40,851 bases of DNA from UBA660 sp046704245 (lineage in GTDB: Bacteria > Bacillota_I > Bacilli_A > RF39 > UBA660), in assembly GCA_046704245.1 (NCBI GenBank), contig JBJKSD010000004.1, forward strand, positions 1 through 40,851, read 5' to 3'. The notes under the pieces were generated by a model. The model was not told where the DNA came from, did not search any database, and was given only the letters and a program-made list of their open reading frames with translations. Shown here piece after piece: positions 40,041 through 40,851 of this stretch. Both the position numbers and the translations under genes were made by a program. How positions within the stretch are numbered: position 1 is the stretch's first letter; the number at the start of each line of letters is the position of its first letter.

Positions 40041-40851
40041 ATGGGATTTTTACAACGATTATTTGATAGTGAATATAAAGAATTAAATAAATTTAAACAT
40101 ATAGCTGACCAAATTGAATTATTAAAAGATGATATGACAAAACTTACCGATAAACAAATGAGTGCTAAGACTGAAGAATTTAAGAAAAGGCTAGCTAATG
40201 GTGAAAGTTTAGATGATATTATTGTTGAAGCTTTTGCTCTAGTTAGAGAAGCAGCAATAAGAGTAATTGGTGAAACAGCATTCTATACTCAGTTATTAGG
40301 AGCTTTAGCTATTCACTATGGTAATATAGCAGAGATGAAAACTGGTGAAGGTAAAACTTTAGCAGCTGTTTTTCCTGCATATCTTAATGCTTTAACTGGC
40401 GAGGGAGTTCATATTATTACAGTTAATGAATATCTTGCTAGTCGTGATTCTGAATGGATGGGCAATATATATCGATTATTAGGTTTAACGGTTGGCTTAA
40501 ATTTAAGAGATATAGGTAAAGATGATAAACAACAAGCTTATAATAGTGATATTATGTATACTACTAGTAATGAATTAGGTTTTGATTACTTGCGTGATAA
40601 TATGGTAATTCATAAAGAAGATCGTGTTCAGCGGCCTCTTAATTTTGCTATTATCGATGAAGTTGATTCCATTTTAATTGATGAAGCTAGAACACCACTT
40701 ATTATTTCTGGTGGTGTTATGCAAAATATAAGCCTATATATTCAAGCTGATCAGTTTGTTAAAGACTTAAAAGAAAATGCTGACTATATTTTTGATCCCA
40801 AAACTAGAGGAGTAAATCTAACTGATGAAGGATCAAAGAAATGTGAAAAGG
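40041..40851 (+). CDS. secA: Preprotein translocase ATPase SecA, 3' end cut by window
   Basis: The motor of the Sec export pathway, acting with SecYEG at the membrane. 270 N-terminal residues are present of about 780-840. The start is ATG 40041 after CAGGAGGA. Walker A is EMKTGEGKTLAA, followed by ALTGEGVHIITVNEYLASRD; the Walker B DEVDSILIDEARTPLIISGG and TTSNELGFDYLRDNM are canonical. The segment usually reading F-x-VQLMGG is FYTQLLGALAIHYG here, a small divergence with the Gln kept. Follows hpf as in Bacillus; prfB would be expected next, outside the window. Confidence 0.96.
   Translation, partial: MGFLQRLFDSEYKELNKFKHIADQIELLKDDMTKLTDKQMSAKTEEFKKRLANGESLDDIIVEAFALVREAAIRVIGETAFYTQLLGALAIHYGNIAEMKTGEGKTLAAVFPAYLNALTGEGVHIITVNEYLASRDSEWMGNIYRLLGLTVGLNLRDIGKDDKQQAYNSDIMYTTSNELGFDYLRDNMVIHKEDRVQRPLNFAIIDEVDSILIDEARTPLIISGGVMQNISLYIQADQFVKDLKENADYIFDPKTRGVNLTDEGSKKCEK

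Noticed and set aside
1..40851. Mycoplasma-type code (TGA as Trp), CRISPR arrays, IS elements, tRNA or rRNA genes
   Set aside because: TGA works as stop in several genes. No repeat-spacer pattern, transposase, terminal inverted repeats or cloverleaf was seen.

Overview
The window is a dense, AT-rich, single-chromosome backbone from a low-GC Gram-positive bacterium of the Bacilli type that very probably forms endospores. Evidence: soj/spo0J/noc, gerQ, spoIIR, spoIID, spoIIQ, spoIIID and mbl are all present; nearly every gene has a strong AGGAGG-like ribosome binding site; TGA is used as a stop (mscS, spo0J, tdk, hpf), which argues against a mycoplasma code; and cell-wall genes (class A PBP, murA, tagO, M23 peptidase, AgrB/AgrD) show a walled cell. 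Base composition and the mixture of Bacillus-like and simplified gene order suggest an uncultured gut Bacilli lineage (RF39/Erysipelotrichia-like); that placement is inference.

Layout. 1-4.5 kb: end of mnmG, a Noc-like ParB paralogue, soj, spo0J (the classic origin-side cluster, but without rsmG). 4.5-9.5 kb: mscS, a DUF951 gene, an AbgT-type transporter, ychF, then rpsF-ssb-rpsR and a 50-residue zinc ribbon. 9.6-14.2 kb: rplI, dnaB (Bacillus dnaC), an M23 peptidase with LysM and G5 domains, walJ and rlmH, with no walRK. 14.2-20.3 kb: an alanine/sodium symporter, ung, then lemA and gerQ on the minus strand, pduL, a lone prepilin, and a class A PBP on the minus strand. 20.4-26.1 kb: argS, rpoE (delta), prfA, prmC, spoIIR, an unrecognised membrane protein, mntP. 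26.1-31.8 kb: an unrecognised membrane-anchored protein with an in-frame stop, fba, murA, an SGNH hydrolase, rpmE, tdk, rpiB, a DUF1146 gene. 31.8-35.9 kb: spoIID, spoIIQ, spoIIID, mbl, tagO. 35.9-38.8 kb: an Agr-like quorum-sensing locus. 38.8-40.9 kb: csp, hpf and the start of secA.

How the genes work together. Most are housekeeping genes in orders familiar from Bacillus and Staphylococcus. The sporulation genes form two pieces: spoIIR (forespore-to-mother-cell signal) behind prfA-prmC, and the engulfment set spoIID-spoIIQ-spoIIID beside mbl. gerQ adds the spore coat.

The most distinctive element is a complete peptide quorum-sensing system that is split into two convergent halves: response regulator then histidine kinase on the plus strand, agrB then a 40-residue agrD on the minus strand, meeting at one palindromic terminator. 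The predicted pheromone core (Cys-Phe-Trp-Leu-Leu-Leu before an Asp-Glu-Pro tail) is specific enough to be tested. Other points worth a look are the Noc-like protein with a long Pro/Glu linker, the probable nonsense mutation at 26977-26979, and RNA hairpins that overlap the start regions of spoIIR and spoIIID.
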